DNA of 26,382 bases from a virus. The notes beneath the pieces were generated by a model. The model saw only the letters and a list, made by a program, of their open reading frames with translations, was not told where the DNA came from and did no database searches. The DNA lies in IMG/VR virus record IMGVR_UViG_3300030202_000883, positions 1,189 through 27,570 of that record; one strand, 5' to 3'. Below are positions 9,293-16,248 of this stretch, piece after piece. The position numbers were made by a program, and so were the translations under genes. Positions within the stretch are counted from its first letter, which is position 1, and every line of letters begins with the position of its first letter.

Positions 9293-9690
9293 TGGCATTA
9301 CTGGGAAGTTTACTAGGCTTTGGGAGTTCATTTCTCCCCGAGGTGCTTAGTTATTTTAAAGCTAACCAACAACAAAAGCATCGTATGGAGATGATGCAAC
9401 TAGAGACAGAGCTTGCTCAGAAACGTTCTGAGATGAAGCTAGTTGAGTTAGATAAGCAGGCGGATATCGCGGAAACGAAGGGATTGTATGAGCATGACCG
9501 ATCTATCGACGCTGGCGGATTTATCAACGGTCTTCGGGGTAGTGTTCGTCCTATTGTTACTTATGCCTTTTTCGGATTGTTCGTAGCCACGAAGGTTGTG
9601 ATTATGGTTAAGGTTACGCAGGCTGGTGGTGATTGGATGCAGGCCTTTTGGTTTGGAAATAGAGCAATCTCTAAATATGCGGGGAAATAA
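9289..9690 (+). CDS. Holin-like protein, GTA_holin_3TM type
   Basis: 133 residues from the ATG at 9289. AGGA at 9277-9280 with an eight-base spacer and the ATGA overlap decide this start; the reading frame is open further upstream, but that sequence only reads the preceding gene out of frame. The N-terminus is hydrophobic (residues 2-22, LLGSLLGFGSSFLPEVL), followed by an amphipathic charged helix (25-65) and a conserved-looking block ETKGLYEHDRSIDAGGF. A membrane segment lies at about 87-107 after NGLRGSVRP, and the C-terminus is FWFGNRAISK. This pattern matches the holin family named for release of gene transfer agents. The stretch usually found between the second membrane segment and FWFG appears shortened. 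The likely role is inner-membrane pore formation for endolysin release. Confidence 0.8.
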   Translation: MMALLGSLLGFGSSFLPEVLSYFKANQQQKHRMEMMQLETELAQKRSEMKLVELDKQADIAETKGLYEHDRSIDAGGFINGLRGSVRPIVTYAFFGLFVATKVVIMVKVTQAGGDWMQAFWFGNRAISKYAGK

Positions 9691-9692
9691 TT

Positions 9693-10148
9693 ATGGGATA
9701 CAAGTTAGGAAAGCGAAGCCTATCAAGGCTAGAAGGTGTCAACGAAGAACTGGTAACGGTCGTGAAGTACGCTATCGGCGTTACGAAGCAGGACTTCAGT
9801 GTGATTTGCGGACTGAGAACGATAGACGAACAGAGGGCGTTGGTCGCAAAAGGGGCCTCGCAAACCATGAAATCAAAACACATTGACGGCAACGCTGTTG
9901 ATCTGATGGCTTACTGCGAGGGCGGTGGCCGGTGGGAGCTAAACTTATACGACGAGATTGCTGATGCCATGAAGGAGGGCGCCGCGGCTGCGGGAGTGAA
10001 ACTACGGTGGGGCGCTGCGTGGACTATTGACGATCTAGGGGATTACCCTGGAACGGCGGAACATGCGATGGTTTCCTACATAGACACCCGGAGATCTCAA
10101 TCTCGTAGGCCCTTTATCGATGCTCCACATTTCGAAATCATGTTCTGA
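9693..10148 (+). CDS. Endolysin, M15-family zinc peptidase
   Basis: 151 residues. Predicted peptidoglycan endopeptidase (L-Ala-D-Glu or D-Ala-D-Ala type) that opens the cell wall at lysis. The zinc ligands of Peptidase_M15_4-like enzymes are visible: H63 and D70 in SKHIDGNAVDL and H146 in FIDAPHFE, with D143 as the likely catalytic acid. The upstream block ICGLRTIDEQRAL is also typical of the fold. It has no signal peptide or membrane segment, so it needs a holin, in line with the two candidates just upstream. It starts two bases after the holin-like gene and overlaps the next gene by one base. Confidence 0.92.
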   Translation: MGYKLGKRSLSRLEGVNEELVTVVKYAIGVTKQDFSVICGLRTIDEQRALVAKGASQTMKSKHIDGNAVDLMAYCEGGGRWELNLYDEIADAMKEGAAAAGVKLRWGAAWTIDDLGDYPGTAEHAMVSYIDTRRSQSRRPFIDAPHFEIMF

Positions 10149-10363
10149 TGCATGTGTTCGTTCTCATGCTGTATCTAGGGTATGGGGACGAGCGTACTTT
10201 AGTTATTGATGACATGTACTTTAAACAGGTAAACTACTGCAACAAGGTAGCGGAGTCATTGGTGAAGAGGTACTCTACTCATGGGATTGGGTTATCAGAT
10301 CGCGCTGTAGCGTACTGTGTGCCCACACGTTTAGAAGATCCAACGAAACATTCTATTTATTAA
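10148..10363 (+). CDS. Short probable exported protein, unknown
   Basis: 71 residues beginning with a short hydrophobic stretch (MHVFVLMLYLGYG) that could be a signal or anchor, then a charged region with two cysteines (in NYCNKV and AYCVP). It starts on the endolysin stop (TGATG), so it is translated with the lysis genes. A periplasmic disulfide-bonded helper in lysis is possible, but it has neither a lipobox nor a coiled coil to call it a spanin. Family not recognised. The tight coupling and clean frame support it being a real gene. Confidence 0.65.
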   Translation: MHVFVLMLYLGYGDERTLVIDDMYFKQVNYCNKVAESLVKRYSTHGIGLSDRAVAYCVPTRLEDPTKHSIY

Positions 10364-10371
10364 GGAGCAAA

Positions 10372-11046
10372 ATGCCATACCTTCAAAGTAATATTCCACA
10401 TTTTAAATGCTGGGTACGGAGAGAGTATACATATAATCATAACGGGTATCACGGGGAGTTCTTACATGCGATGGCGATTGCCGTCACCACCATGCCTAAT
10501 AGGTGCTTGAGTTTTCAGGTTATCTTCACTGGTTGTGAGGCTGACATAGAAGACACACCTAACGTGCACGGTGGCGCAATGTGGGCAAGAATGCCAATCA
10601 CGGCTTTAGTGGCGGATACTCCATACGAGGAGTGGCCTATGCCAATGGCGGTGCATTCGGCCCAACCTTGGGATTGTTCATCGCATACTCATGCGGTTTA
10701 CAAGTTAGACAGGGCAACGCCTTGTCCTTGGATGGCAAAGATAGACAGTGAGTTCTATCCTGCAAAGTATTTGTTTACAGTGGATTACACAGACAGCGAG
10801 ATAGCTGATGATCCTGCCCAGCATAAGCAGAGCCATGTATTGGAGTTGTTGGATGCGGGTGAGTATACAGGTAATATTGTAGCTTTGCCTAACAATCGAG
10901 TACGGGTAACGCACCCTGCTTGGTTTGAAACGGGAGAGGGCGCCCCTGACTTTCGGCCCTCTCAACACATACATTACTCTAAGTCTGACTTAGATTACAC
11001 GCTAGACGTTACTAAAATCTTCGACAATATATACAACGACGATTGA
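10372..11046 (+). CDS. Conserved phage protein of unknown function
   Basis: 224 residues, soluble, with no signal or membrane segment. It is rich in His, Trp and Tyr, with phrases like FHAMAIAV-type helices, GGAMWARMPITALVAD, HTHAVYKLDRATPCPWMA and RVRVTHPAWFETG. It has four cysteines (at CWVRR, RCLSF, TGCEA, WDCSS) plus one in ATPCPW. A good ribosome binding site (AAGGAG overlapping the preceding stop) precedes the ATG. It lies between the endolysin and the head-assembly block. I have the impression that this protein recurs in marine phage contigs, with no known activity. The mixed beta pattern and aromatic content would suit a virion or carbohydrate-binding protein, but that is a guess. Confidence 0.85.
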   Translation: MPYLQSNIPHFKCWVRREYTYNHNGYHGEFLHAMAIAVTTMPNRCLSFQVIFTGCEADIEDTPNVHGGAMWARMPITALVADTPYEEWPMPMAVHSAQPWDCSSHTHAVYKLDRATPCPWMAKIDSEFYPAKYLFTVDYTDSEIADDPAQHKQSHVLELLDAGEYTGNIVALPNNRVRVTHPAWFETGEGAPDFRPSQHIHYSKSDLDYTLDVTKIFDNIYNDD

Positions 11047-11072
11047 CAACGTCATAAGACGGCCATACGGAT

Positions 11073-11291
11073 ATGCTTATGGATGTAGTAGACTTTTCTA
11101 AGTACTTATACAAAGTTCTTCGTGCAAGGGAGAGTGACATTGCATTCGCTATGTCCCAAGGTAGCGTTAAAACTTGGGAAGATTACAAGATGCTTGTCGG
11201 GGAAATTCGGGGCCTTTCCCTAGTGCAAGAAGAAATCAAGACCCTGTTGGAGAGTAATCAAGACGATGTCGAAGACATTATTTCTTCCTGA
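11073..11291 (+). CDS. Small conserved phage protein, unknown
   Basis: 72 residues (or 70 from the second ATG at 11079), acidic and probably all-helical, with no membrane segment. Recognisable phrases are DVVDFSKYLYKVL, MSQGSVKTWEDYKMLVGEI and VQEEIKTLLE. The type recurs just upstream of head genes in marine phages as far as I recall. Function is not known; a small helical partner of the assembly proteins would fit. Its 3' end overlaps the co-chaperonin gene by 26 bases in another frame. Confidence 0.75.
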   Translation: MLMDVVDFSKYLYKVLRARESDIAFAMSQGSVKTWEDYKMLVGEIRGLSLVQEEIKTLLESNQDDVEDIISS

Positions 11292-11733
11292 ACATGTAGC
11301 TAAAAAAGTTAAGGACAATCGATCTAAAGACGTATCCGAAACAGCGTATGTTCCCCCTGAAGCTCGGGTGTTAGACCCTTCCCTTCTGGAAAAGACCTTG
11401 ATGGAAAGACTACCACAACCTACCGGATGGCGGGTTTTGGTCATGCCATATCAAGGAAAATCAAAGACAGCTTCTGGCCTGCATATACCGGACGAGGTTC
11501 GGGAAAGAGAAACTGTTGCTACTGTTGTGGCATATGTTCTCAAGTTGGGCCCTTTGGCATATAAGGATCAAGACAAGTTTGAAGGCACACCTTGGTGTAA
11601 AGAAGGCCAATGGGTTTGCATCGGCAGATACTCCGGATCTCGATTTAAGATCGATGGTGGAGAAGTCCGTATTCTTAATGACGATGAAGTAATCGCAACA
11701 TTGTTGGAGCCAGATGATGTCAGACATGTCTAA
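11266..11733 (+). CDS. Phage GroES-like co-chaperonin (Cpn10)
   Basis: 155 residues. Predicted lid for the host GroEL chamber, as T4 gp31 and other viral Cpn10 proteins are, helping the capsid protein fold. The Cpn10 barrel starts near residue 54 (GWRVLVMPYQGKSKTASG). Residues 64-76 match the GroES mobile loop, with the hydrophobic LHI corresponding to the GroEL-binding tripeptide. GQWVCIGRYSG and FKIDGGEVRILNDDEVIATL align with the end of the fold. About 50 extra residues precede the domain, unlike bacterial GroES (about 97 residues). It overlaps the gene before it by 26 bases and the scaffold gene after it by 20, so it is embedded in the head-assembly operon. Confidence 0.9.
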   Translation: MSKTLFLPEHVAKKVKDNRSKDVSETAYVPPEARVLDPSLLEKTLMERLPQPTGWRVLVMPYQGKSKTASGLHIPDEVRERETVATVVAYVLKLGPLAYKDQDKFEGTPWCKEGQWVCIGRYSGSRFKIDGGEVRILNDDEVIATLLEPDDVRHV

Positions 11734-12607
11734 CGAGGTAGAAGAAGAAATTGAAGTTGAGATTGAGGGTCAAGAAGAGGAGCCTAAAGAAGCGAAGGCC
11801 TCTCCTGAACCAGAGCCCGAAGTTGAAATTGTTCCTGAACCTGTAGCGGAAGATCCGGAGGAACTGGATGAGTATAGTAAGGGTGTGCAGAAACGCATAC
11901 GCCAACTTAACCAGCGGTATCGTGATGAACAGGCTAGCCGAGAAGAAGCGACTAAGGTTGCGGAAAAGCTAGCAGAACAAAACAGGCAGCTTCAGGCAAG
12001 AGTTCAACAACTAGATACTGGGTATCTTAATGAATACGGAAATCGTGTTCAGTCTGAGACATCCGCAGCGGAGAAAGCATACCTTCAAGCCGCGGACGAT
12101 GGCGATACTGAAGCAATGTTGGCCGCGCAAAAGGCTTTAAACAGGGCTCAGTACGATGAAAGCCGCTTTGAAGCCGCCAAACAGCGGGTAGAACAACAGG
12201 CGCAACAACCTGTTCAACAGCCGGCCGCTCCTCAACAACAACAGGCACCACAAGTAGATCCTAAAGCAGATGCTTGGGCTAAGAAAAACACTTGGTTTGG
12301 TGACGATGACGTAATGACGGCGTCTGTGTTTGCTATCCACAATAGGATGGTTACTCAAGAAGGGTTTGACCCAACGTCTGATGACTACTATACAGAGGTA
12401 GATAGGCGAATGCGTTCGGAGTTTCCAAACAAGTTTGCTGTTAAGAAATCGGGAGGGGGTGCCCAGGTCGCTTCTGCTGCATCCTCAGCCTCTCGTAATA
12501 CTAACCAGAAGCGTACTAAGTCGGTCAGGCTGACCCAGAGGCAAGTTGTGATGGCGAAGAAACTTAACGTCCCTCTCGCTGAATACGCAAAATTTGTGAA
12601 GGATTAG
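11714..12607 (+). CDS. Capsid scaffolding protein
   Basis: 297 residues. Predicted internal scaffold that directs capsid protein assembly and then leaves the procapsid. Residues 1-52 are extremely acidic (Glu/Pro-rich), about 55-105 are a charged coiled-coil helix, about 155-185 are Gln/Pro-rich, and the C-terminus (from about 265) is a basic helix pair (VRLTQRQVVMAKKLNVPLAEY) of the kind that binds coat protein. This layout and its place before the capsid genes are the main evidence. The gene starts inside the co-chaperonin gene; GGAG at 11706-11709 is better spaced for the second ATG (11717) than for the first. No protease gene is visible in the window. Confidence 0.88.
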   Translation: MMSDMSNEVEEEIEVEIEGQEEEPKEAKASPEPEPEVEIVPEPVAEDPEELDEYSKGVQKRIRQLNQRYRDEQASREEATKVAEKLAEQNRQLQARVQQLDTGYLNEYGNRVQSETSAAEKAYLQAADDGDTEAMLAAQKALNRAQYDESRFEAAKQRVEQQAQQPVQQPAAPQQQQAPQVDPKADAWAKKNTWFGDDDVMTASVFAIHNRMVTQEGFDPTSDDYYTEVDRRMRSEFPNKFAVKKSGGGAQVASAASSASRNTNQKRTKSVRLTQRQVVMAKKLNVPLAEYAKFVKD

Positions 12608-12610
12608 ACC

Positions 12611-13063
12611 ATGGCTGAAAGAAAAACTCGAGAAAGCTCAACTCGCGAAAATACTGAGCGGCGTAAACCATGGGCTCCGCCCCAACGATTAGATGCTCCG
12701 CCCTGTCCTCCAGGGTATGTACAAAGATGGATTAGGATTTCCATGCGAGGCGAAGAAGACAAAACAAATGTCTATACAAAACTTCGTGAAGGATGGGAAC
12801 CGGTTCGTGCAGATGAGTACCCCGACTATCAGTACCCCACAATTGATGATGGGCAGTATGTTGGGATAATCGGTAACGGTGGACTAATGCTTTGCAGACT
12901 GCCTGAAGAAACAGCGAAAGAACGTGCTGAATATTACGGATTACAGACCCGAGATCAAATGGTCGCTGTAGATTCTGACTTAATGAAGGAGCAACATCCT
13001 TCAATGCCGATTAGTAATAAACGGCAATCCCGTGTAACTTTCGGAGGGAGAGCCTCCGATTAA
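12611..13063 (+). CDS. Conserved head-region protein, unknown
   Basis: 150 residues, soluble, with a basic and disordered N-terminus (residues 1-20), then PPGYVQRWIRISMRGEEDK and TKLREGWEPVRADEYPDY, which look like a small folded domain. The C-terminus SNKRQSRVTFGGRASD resembles the end I recall in equivalent genes between scaffold and capsid proteins of other phages. It follows the scaffold gene by three bases. Its place suggests a capsid assembly or minor head role, but no activity can be assigned. Confidence 0.82.
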   Translation: MAERKTRESSTRENTERRKPWAPPQRLDAPPCPPGYVQRWIRISMRGEEDKTNVYTKLREGWEPVRADEYPDYQYPTIDDGQYVGIIGNGGLMLCRLPEETAKERAEYYGLQTRDQMVAVDSDLMKEQHPSMPISNKRQSRVTFGGRASD

Positions 13064-13079
13064 AATTTGAGGTGCTATC

Positions 13080-13724
13080 ATGGCAAATTCTAATGTCGCT
13101 TTCGGGTTTCGCCCGTATGGTGTTTTAGGTTCGGCCGCTAACACCACCGGTACAACTGAATATCGTATCGCATCAGATAACAGCAACCCGATCTTCCAAG
13201 GCATGGCGGTTATTCCGTTGGCTGCGGGGGTCATTGACGATCTGCAAGCTGCGGCTGGCGGTAACGTTTCTACGGTTGGTGTTTTTAACGGCTGCGAATA
13301 CGTGTCTTCTACTACCGGTGAAAAGATCTTTTCCAACTTTTGGCCCGGATCTGGAGCGGACTCTAACTTTCCTGTAAAGGCTTTCTTGTACGATAACCCT
13401 GCTCAACTGTTTACCATTGCAACGTCTAACGTTGTTGCTGCGGCAAACACTGAAGCAGAAATTCGTGCTGCGGTCTTCGCTAACATTGCGTTAGCTACAG
13501 GTAATAGTGGTTCTACTACCACTGGTATTTCTTCTGCAACTGCGGATTTAAATACCATCGCAACCACCAACACGTTGTTCTGTCGTATTATGGGTGTTCT
13601 TGATGACCCAGAAAATAGCGACTTTACCGCTGCTGGTATCCCGTTAATCGTTCGTTTAAACAACCACTTCAATGCGCCGACAGGCTCCATTGCAGCGGCC
13701 ACTGTTTCAACAACTGGCGTATAA
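13080..13724 (+). CDS. Probable capsid decoration/stabilisation protein
   Basis: 214 residues, Ala/Thr/Asn-rich and beta-like, with no membrane segment. The opening ANSNVAFGFRPYGVLGS and the phrases YRIASDNSNPIFQGMAVIP and VGVFNGCEYVSSTTGEKIFS are characteristic of a protein encoded immediately before the capsid gene in many marine phages. It has a clear ribosome binding site (GAGGTG) and sits 15 bases before the major capsid gene. High expression and an outer-capsid binding role are inferred from position and composition. No direct motif proves decoration. Confidence 0.75.
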   Translation: MANSNVAFGFRPYGVLGSAANTTGTTEYRIASDNSNPIFQGMAVIPLAAGVIDDLQAAAGGNVSTVGVFNGCEYVSSTTGEKIFSNFWPGSGADSNFPVKAFLYDNPAQLFTIATSNVVAAANTEAEIRAAVFANIALATGNSGSTTTGISSATADLNTIATTNTLFCRIMGVLDDPENSDFTAAGIPLIVRLNNHFNAPTGSIAAATVSTTGV

Positions 13725-13739
13725 GGAAGGGTATAGATA

Positions 13740-14645
13740 ATGGCTATTTCTCGCGCACAACTAGCGAAAGAGCTAGAACCCGGCCTCAACGCTCTGTTTG
13801 GAATGGAGTACGACCGGTACGAGGGTCAACACGCAGAAATCTACACAACCGAATCTTCGGACAGAGCGTTCGAGGAAGAGGTGATGCTCAGTGGATTTGG
13901 CGCTGCGCCCACTAAAGCGGAAGGTGCAGCAATTAGTTTTGATGATGCCAACGAAGCGTACACCGCTCGTTATAATCACGAAACTCTTGCATTGGCCTTC
14001 TCGATTACGGAAGAAGCAATCGAGGACAATCTCTATGATCGTCTTGGATCTCGCTATACCAAAGCCCTTGCTCGTTCGATGGCTCACAGTAAACAAGTTA
14101 AGGCCGCTGCGGTTCTTAACAATGCGTTTACTGCGGGTGCTTCAGCAGGTGGTGACGGTAAAGCTCTCTGTGCTTCGGATCACCCACTGACTAACGGTGG
14201 AACTCTTGACAACGTGTCAGCTGCTGATTTGAACGAAACCTCTCTTGAGGACGCTCTTATCAACATCGCTGGTTTTGTTGACGAGCGTGGTCTAAAGGTT
14301 GCTCTTCGTGGTGTGAAGATGATTATCCCGCGCCAGCTACAGTTTGTAGCTCAACGGATACTCAACACTGAACTTCGGGTAGGTACTTCGGACAACGATA
14401 CAAACGCAATTCGGACTATGGGAATGTTGCCCGGTGGTTACGCCGTCAACGATTTCTTGACAGATCCAGATGCGTTCTACGTCTTGACCGATGCTCCTCG
14501 CGGGTTCATCCACTTTGAGCGGACGCCTCTTTCAACCAACATGGAAGCGGACTTCGACACTGGTAACATGCGGTTTAAAGCCCGTGAGCGTTACTCGTTT
14601 GGGTTCTCAGATCCTCGTTGCGTTTTTGGATCTCCTGGCGTATAA
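13740..14645 (+). CDS. Major capsid protein (Mu gpT-like, HK97 fold)
   Basis: 301 residues, close to the length of Mu gpT-type coat proteins. It begins ISRAQLAKELEPGLNALFG, then EYDRYEGQHAEIY and a segment HETLALAFSITEEAIEDNLY typical of the spine region. It also has ALCASDHPLTNGGTLDN, MIIPRQLQFVAQRIL, and a C-terminal MRFKARERYSFGFSDPR that matches the final beta strand of this family. It is not preceded by a visible cleavage domain. A strong ribosome binding site (AAGGAAGG, nine bases upstream) and an intrinsic terminator just downstream fit the most highly expressed virion gene. It probably folds with help from the phage co-chaperonin encoded upstream. Confidence 0.93.
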   Translation: MAISRAQLAKELEPGLNALFGMEYDRYEGQHAEIYTTESSDRAFEEEVMLSGFGAAPTKAEGAAISFDDANEAYTARYNHETLALAFSITEEAIEDNLYDRLGSRYTKALARSMAHSKQVKAAAVLNNAFTAGASAGGDGKALCASDHPLTNGGTLDNVSAADLNETSLEDALINIAGFVDERGLKVALRGVKMIIPRQLQFVAQRILNTELRVGTSDNDTNAIRTMGMLPGGYAVNDFLTDPDAFYVLTDAPRGFIHFERTPLSTNMEADFDTGNMRFKARERYSFGFSDPRCVFGSPGV

Positions 14646-14677
14646 TACTGCGATACAACCTCCCTGTATTGTAAACT

Positions 14678-14709
14678 GGGGCCGTCTTCGGATGGCCCCT
14701 TTCTTTTTG
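14678..14709 (+). terminator. Rho-independent terminator after the capsid gene
   Basis: A perfect six-pair GGGGCC/GGCCCC stem (14678-14683 with 14694-14699) extends by three more pairs, one a G-T wobble, onto a TTCG tetraloop at 14687-14690. It is followed by TTTCTTTTTG. It lies 32 bases past the capsid stop. The C(TTCG)G loop is unusually stable, so this is a confident terminator. Confidence 0.92.
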
Positions 14710-14785
14710 TTTAAACGTATTGTACAATCACGGTATCCCTGACAGGTGCATGAAGCATCTGACTAACCCAAGACAGGAGATACTC

Positions 14786-15334
14786 ATGGGTAATTCTACT
14801 TTTTCGGGCCCAGTTCGTTCTGAAGGCGGCTTTCAAATCATATCTAAAAACGCTACAACGGGTACAGAAACCACTGTAGCAAGCACGGCTTCCACTGGTA
14901 TTGTCACTAACAAGTTTGTAAAACACGTTGGTTTTGCCTCTGGCGTTACTGTGAACACCACAGCAGGAGATAGTCCAACGATTGGTGAGTTCACACAACC
15001 AGCAAACACAATCATTACAGACATTAAGATTTTCTGTGATACCTCGCCAGTAATCGGAACAGGTGATATTGGGTATGAGGTTGGGACATCTAGCTCTGGC
15101 GCACAGATCGTTGCGGCTCAGACTGATGAAATCTTAGATGGCGGTACGACTGTTGTTGAGCATAACGTGACCGTAACCGCGTTGGTTTTGCAAACTCAGG
15201 ACGGCACTACTGCTCCAGCCTCTGTTCAGTACACCTCAGCAGAACGTACAATCTTCTGTAACATCACCAATACGGTTGACGCTACCACTGCGGGTTCGTT
15301 TACGTTCATCATTGAGTATGTGCAAATCGCATAA
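14786..15334 (+). CDS. Thr/Ser-rich probable virion protein
   Basis: 182 residues from the ATG at 14786, chosen because AGGAG at 14775-14779 is six bases upstream. The frame is open farther back, but that part overlaps the non-coding terminator region. The protein starts GNSTFSGPVRSEGGF and is rich in Thr, Ser, Ala and Val with a beta-strand pattern, with no membrane segment and a C-terminus FTFIIEYVQIA. It looks like a capsid-surface or fibre-associated protein of the sort found after capsid genes in marine phages. Function not assigned. Confidence 0.82.
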   Translation: MGNSTFSGPVRSEGGFQIISKNATTGTETTVASTASTGIVTNKFVKHVGFASGVTVNTTAGDSPTIGEFTQPANTIITDIKIFCDTSPVIGTGDIGYEVGTSSSGAQIVAAQTDEILDGGTTVVEHNVTVTALVLQTQDGTTAPASVQYTSAERTIFCNITNTVDATTAGSFTFIIEYVQIA

Positions 15335-15347
15335 ATAGGAGTGTGAG

Positions 15348-15749
15348 ATGGCTGATGCTGTAGCTACACAAACGCTTTTTGATGGCTCAAAAAAGGTCAT
15401 TCAAAAGTTCACTAACATCTCTGATGGTTCAGGCGAGTCTGCGGTAAAGAAGGTTGATGTTTCAGCGTTGGCCTCTAACTCTGACGGCACAGCCTGCACT
15501 GGAGTAGTGATAGAGCGCATCTGGTGGCAGTGTATTGGAATGAAGGTGCAAATCCTATGGGATGCAACTACTAACATTCTGTGTATTGAGCTAGGTGAAA
15601 ACCAAAGCGGCAATCATGACTACACTATCTTTGGGGGTCTGACTAATAACTCGGGTTCTGGAAAGACCGGTGACATTTTGTTTACCACGGTGGGGCATAC
15701 TAGCGCCGACACGTACACTATCATTCTTGAGATGCGTAAAGAGTACTAA
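15348..15749 (+). CDS. Conserved probable virion protein, beta-rich
   Basis: 133 residues. Phrases KFTNISDGSGESAVKKVDVS, IERIWWQCIGMKVQILWDA, LTNNSGSGKTGDILFTTVG and DTYTIILEMRK recur in a family I know only as hypothetical phage structural proteins. The predicted pattern is all beta. Ribosome binding site AGGAG lies 11 bases after the upstream gene. It probably belongs to the outer capsid or connector set by position between capsid and adaptor genes. No enzymatic motif. Confidence 0.8.
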   Translation: MADAVATQTLFDGSKKVIQKFTNISDGSGESAVKKVDVSALASNSDGTACTGVVIERIWWQCIGMKVQILWDATTNILCIELGENQSGNHDYTIFGGLTNNSGSGKTGDILFTTVGHTSADTYTIILEMRKEY

Positions 15750-15754
15750 TCGTC

Positions 15755-16030
15755 ATGGGTGATAAACCGATCAGGCGCACAAAAAAGAATTACCGCTCCA
15801 CTAAGTCTGGGGCGGGGATGACCAAGGCTGGAGTTGCGGCTCATCGAAGAGCCAACCCTGGTTCTAAGTTAAAGACTGCGGTTACCGGCAAGGTTAAGAA
15901 GGGCAGTAAGGACGCGAAGAGGCGCAAGTCTTATTGCGCTCGTTCTGCGGGACAGATGAAGAAGTTTCCGAAGGCTGCAAAGGATCCAAACAGCAGACTT
16001 CGTCAAGCAAGGAAGCGTTGGAAATGTTAG
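15755..16030 (+). CDS. Very basic small phage protein (DUF6321-like)
   Basis: 91 residues with about 31 Lys/Arg and only three acidic residues by my count, so net charge near +28. Phrases SGAGMTKAGVAAHRRANPG, SKLKTAVTGKVKKG, AKRRKSYCARSAGQMKK and DPNSRLRQARKRWKC resemble a small domain of unknown function common in marine phages; the name DUF6321 is from memory. Two cysteines (in SYCARS and at the C-terminus) are conserved-looking. Nucleic acid binding is plausible from charge alone. It opens the cluster of basic small genes and overlaps the next start by seven bases. Confidence 0.82.
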   Translation: MGDKPIRRTKKNYRSTKSGAGMTKAGVAAHRRANPGSKLKTAVTGKVKKGSKDAKRRKSYCARSAGQMKKFPKAAKDPNSRLRQARKRWKC

Positions 16031-16248
16031 GTAAGCAGTTCATAGTTATCGTGGCTACGGCCTTTATTGGCGGGGTTGGCGCGGTTACCTATAGCTGGGC
16101 AAGTTGGACAACTAAAACTTTAATTTCTGTAGATAAAAAAGCAGAGGTTATTGCATCAGAGATATCGTACATAAAGTCGTACATGGAGCGTGACTATGGC
16201 TATGTCCCGAGGGCAGATGAAACAGCAAGTGTCAAAACCACCGAGTAA
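16024..16248 (+). CDS. Small single-TM protein, unknown
   Basis: 74 residues starting at 16024, where AGGAAG lies about ten bases upstream. The frame is open before this but only as an out-of-frame reading of the previous gene. Residues 5-29 (FIVIVATAFIGGVGAVTYSW) form one clear membrane segment, followed by a short charged helix (DKKAEVIASEISYIKSYMER). The topology could suit a membrane-bound accessory of entry or lysis, but there is no recognisable family. Its last 53 bases overlap the next gene, which is reading in another frame. Confidence 0.68.
   Translation: MLGKQFIVIVATAFIGGVGAVTYSWASWTTKTLISVDKKAEVIASEISYIKSYMERDYGYVPRADETASVKTTE
16185..16188 (+). promoter_or_regulatory. GGAG ribosome binding site fixing the start of the 83-aa basic protein
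   Basis: GGAG sits seven bases before the ATG at 16196, but only one base before the GTG at 16190 that could also open the frame. The spacing favours 16196. The site lies inside the coding part of the preceding membrane protein gene. Confidence 0.6.

Noticed and set aside
11043-11071. TTGACA as a possible -35 box before the 72-aa gene
   Set aside because: The sequence 17 bases on (TACGGA) is a poor -10 box, and TTGACA overlaps the preceding stop codon. Chance match likely.
14700-14728. Possible promoter with TACAAT after the terminator
   Set aside because: The -10 is fair, but the matching -35 position falls in the terminator T tract and fits poorly; not supported enough to list.
14720-14785. 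Upstream extension of the first post-terminator gene
   Set aside because: It is non-coding in character and lies before the clear AGGAG at 14775-14779.
15934-16023. Upstream extension of the 74-aa membrane protein
   Set aside because: It overlaps the basic gene in another frame and has no suitable ribosome binding site; 16024 gives a membrane protein with a normal N-terminus.
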